DNA from: Desulfobulbaceae bacterium UBA2262
Lineage (GTDB): Bacteria; Desulfobacterota; Desulfobulbia; Desulfobulbales; Desulfurivibrionaceae
Assembly (NCBI GenBank): GCA_002347185.1
Contig: DDXK01000095.1
Coordinates: forward strand, 1 to 5,767
Length of the DNA stretch: 5,767 bases
Direction of reading: 5' to 3'
The position numbers and the translations under genes were made by a program. The notes below the pieces were generated by a model. The model ran no database searches. It was given only the letters and a program-made list of their open reading frames with translations, and was not told the origin of the DNA. Shown piece after piece: positions 4,812 to 5,767 of this stretch (its first letter is position 1; each line of letters starts with the position of its first letter).

Positions 4812-5767
4812 ATGCCGGCGGCAACTGCGGTAAAAAACACGCCCATCGCCATCACCATGGGTTGTCCGGTGGGAATCGGGCCGGAGATCATCCTGCGTTT
4901 TCTCGGCCAGGAGGGATCGTTGGCGGGTCCGTCCCCAGTGGTTTTCGGCGATACCGGCGTTCTGCGCCGTTGTGCCGAGGAGCTCGGCCTGGCAGTGACC
5001 CTCGCCGAGTGGCGGCCAGGGATCTCTCTCCGGCCCGGAGCGATCAATGTCCATTCTCTTTCCGCCCTGCCGCCCGGCCTTTGCTGGGGAAGGCCCACGG
5101 CGGAAACAGGGCGCGCCATGGGGCGCTATATCGAAGAGGCGGTTCGCCTTGCCCGGGCAGGGGAAATTGCCGCCCTGGTCACCTGCCCCATAGCCAAGAC
5201 GGCGCTCAAGGCGGGCGGCTATGCCTATCCCGGCCATACCGAGATGCTGGCCCAGCTCTGCCGGGCTCCTGATTACGCCATGATGATGGCCGGCTCCCGC
5301 CTCCGGGTGACCCTGGTCACCATCCATCAGCCCCTGGCCTCGGTGCCAGCCTCGATCAGCACGGCTGCGGTGCTGCGGATGATTCGCATTACCGGGGAGG
5401 CCCTGCGTCACGACTTTGCCCTTTCCGATCCGCGGCTGGCCGTGGCCGGCCTCAATCCCCATGCCGGTGAGGATGGCCTGTTCGGCGACGAGGAGGGCAG
5501 GGTGATCGCGCCAGCCGTGGCGGCGGCGCGCGGGCTCGGCTGGCGGGTTGAGGGACCTTTCCCGCCGGACACGATCTTCCACCGGGCCGCCCAGGGACAC
5601 TACGACGCGGTGGTGGCCATGTATCATGACCAGGGGTTGATCCCCTTCAAGCTGCTCCATTTCAGCGACGGGGTCAACGTCACCCTCGGCCTGCCCATCG
5701 TCCGCACCTCGGTGGACCACGGCACCGCCTATGACATCGCCGGCAGGGGGCTGGCCTCGCCGGCCAG
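4812..5767 (+). CDS. pdxA: 4-hydroxythreonine-4-phosphate dehydrogenase PdxA (3' truncated by window edge)
   Basis: PdxA oxidises 4-phospho-hydroxy-L-threonine with NAD(P), and the product goes on to pyridoxine phosphate with PdxJ (DXP-dependent vitamin B6 pathway). The frame is open from the ATG to the window end: 318 residues visible of about 330. Signatures in order: ITMGCPVGIGPEI (14-26), TCPIAKTAL (124-132), GHTEMLA (141-147, substrate-contact His142 and Thr143), TIHQPLASVP (170-179), LNPHAGEDGLFGDEE (214-228), MYHDQGLIPFK (270-280) and VRTSVDHGTAYDIAGRG (297-313). The three metal-binding histidines are His172, His217 and His272; their spacing (45 and 55) equals that of E. coli His166, His211 and His266. 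The N-terminal loop reads GCPVGIGPE where GDPAGIGPE is commoner. A catabolic PdxA2-like role cannot be excluded, but the housekeeping context favours B6 synthesis. It starts 2 nt after yraN. Confidence 0.95.
   Translation, partial: MPAATAVKNTPIAITMGCPVGIGPEIILRFLGQEGSLAGPSPVVFGDTGVLRRCAEELGLAVTLAEWRPGISLRPGAINVHSLSALPPGLCWGRPTAETGRAMGRYIEEAVRLARAGEIAALVTCPIAKTALKAGGYAYPGHTEMLAQLCRAPDYAMMMAGSRLRVTLVTIHQPLASVPASISTAAVLRMIRITGEALRHDFALSDPRLAVAGLNPHAGEDGLFGDEEGRVIAPAVAAARGLGWRVEGPFPPDTIFHRAAQGHYDAVVAMYHDQGLIPFKLLHFSDGVNVTLGLPIVRTSVDHGTAYDIAGRGLASPA

Noticed and set aside
4797..5720. 307-codon open frame on the - strand opposite pdxA
   Set aside because: It lies entirely antisense to a well-conserved pdxA apart from a few bases. 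It reads as His/Gly/Arg-rich low-complexity protein with no recognisable motif, as expected for the mirror of a GC-rich gene.
1..5767. Mobile element, CRISPR array, defence or toxin-antitoxin system
   Set aside because: No repeats with spacers, transposase or integrase motifs, terminal inverted repeats, tRNA genes or unknown gene clusters are visible. All substantial coding space is accounted for by conserved housekeeping genes.

Overview
This window is a one-directional block of conserved housekeeping genes; every supported gene lies on the + strand. In order they are: the 3' end of ffh (SRP GTPase), rpsP (S16), a small KH-domain protein (khpA type), rimM, trmD, an orphan SPOUT-fold RNA methyltransferase, rplS (L19), rnhB (RNase HII), yraN (nuclease-fold UPF0102), and the 5' part of pdxA, which runs off the right end. 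The sequence is GC-rich by eye. The KH gene between rpsP and rimM, and especially the extra methyltransferase between trmD and rplS, differ from the E. coli rpsP-rimM-trmD-rplS arrangement. They fit a GC-rich member of the former Deltaproteobacteria (Desulfobacterota or Desulfuromonadota type). That placement is inferred from gene order and protein style, not from any search.

Layout. Positions 1-627 hold the end of the Ffh GTPase domain and the whole M domain. An 87-nt leader with foldable sequence then precedes rpsP, which has the best ribosome binding site in the window. rpsP, khpA and rimM follow with 6-nt gaps. A 70-nt gap separates rimM from trmD and contains a terminator-like GC-rich hairpin followed by five T. 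trmD overlaps the SPOUT methyltransferase gene by 17 nt. A near-consensus sigma70 promoter (TTGAAA, 16 nt, TATAAT) starts at the stop codon of the methyltransferase gene and drives rplS. After rplS come one possible and one strong intrinsic terminator. The strong one covers the ATG at 3689 that would give the longest rnhB reading frame, so the real rnhB start is most likely the TTG at 3785. rnhB and yraN overlap by 4 nt (ATGA), and pdxA starts 2 nt after yraN, so rnhB-yraN-pdxA looks like a separate, tightly coupled unit.

How the genes work together. The first unit covers protein targeting (Ffh), ribosomal small-subunit assembly (S16, RimM, probably KhpA), tRNA modification (TrmD, possibly the SPOUT enzyme) and the large subunit (L19). 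The ribosomal proteins are needed in far larger amounts than RimM and TrmD. Here the sequence suggests this is handled by a strong RBS on rpsP, a TTG start on rimM, a possible attenuator and weak RBS before trmD, and a private promoter for rplS. The second unit combines genome maintenance (RNase HII, YraN) with pyridoxal phosphate synthesis (PdxA).

I see no tRNA, rRNA, CRISPR array, insertion sequence, prophage or other mobile element, and no evidence for an undescribed multi-gene system. The points worth a second look are regulatory (the rplS promoter, the rimM-trmD hairpin, the rpsP leader) or concern single proteins (the orphan SPOUT enzyme, and a Glu where RNase HII usually has its fourth Asp).
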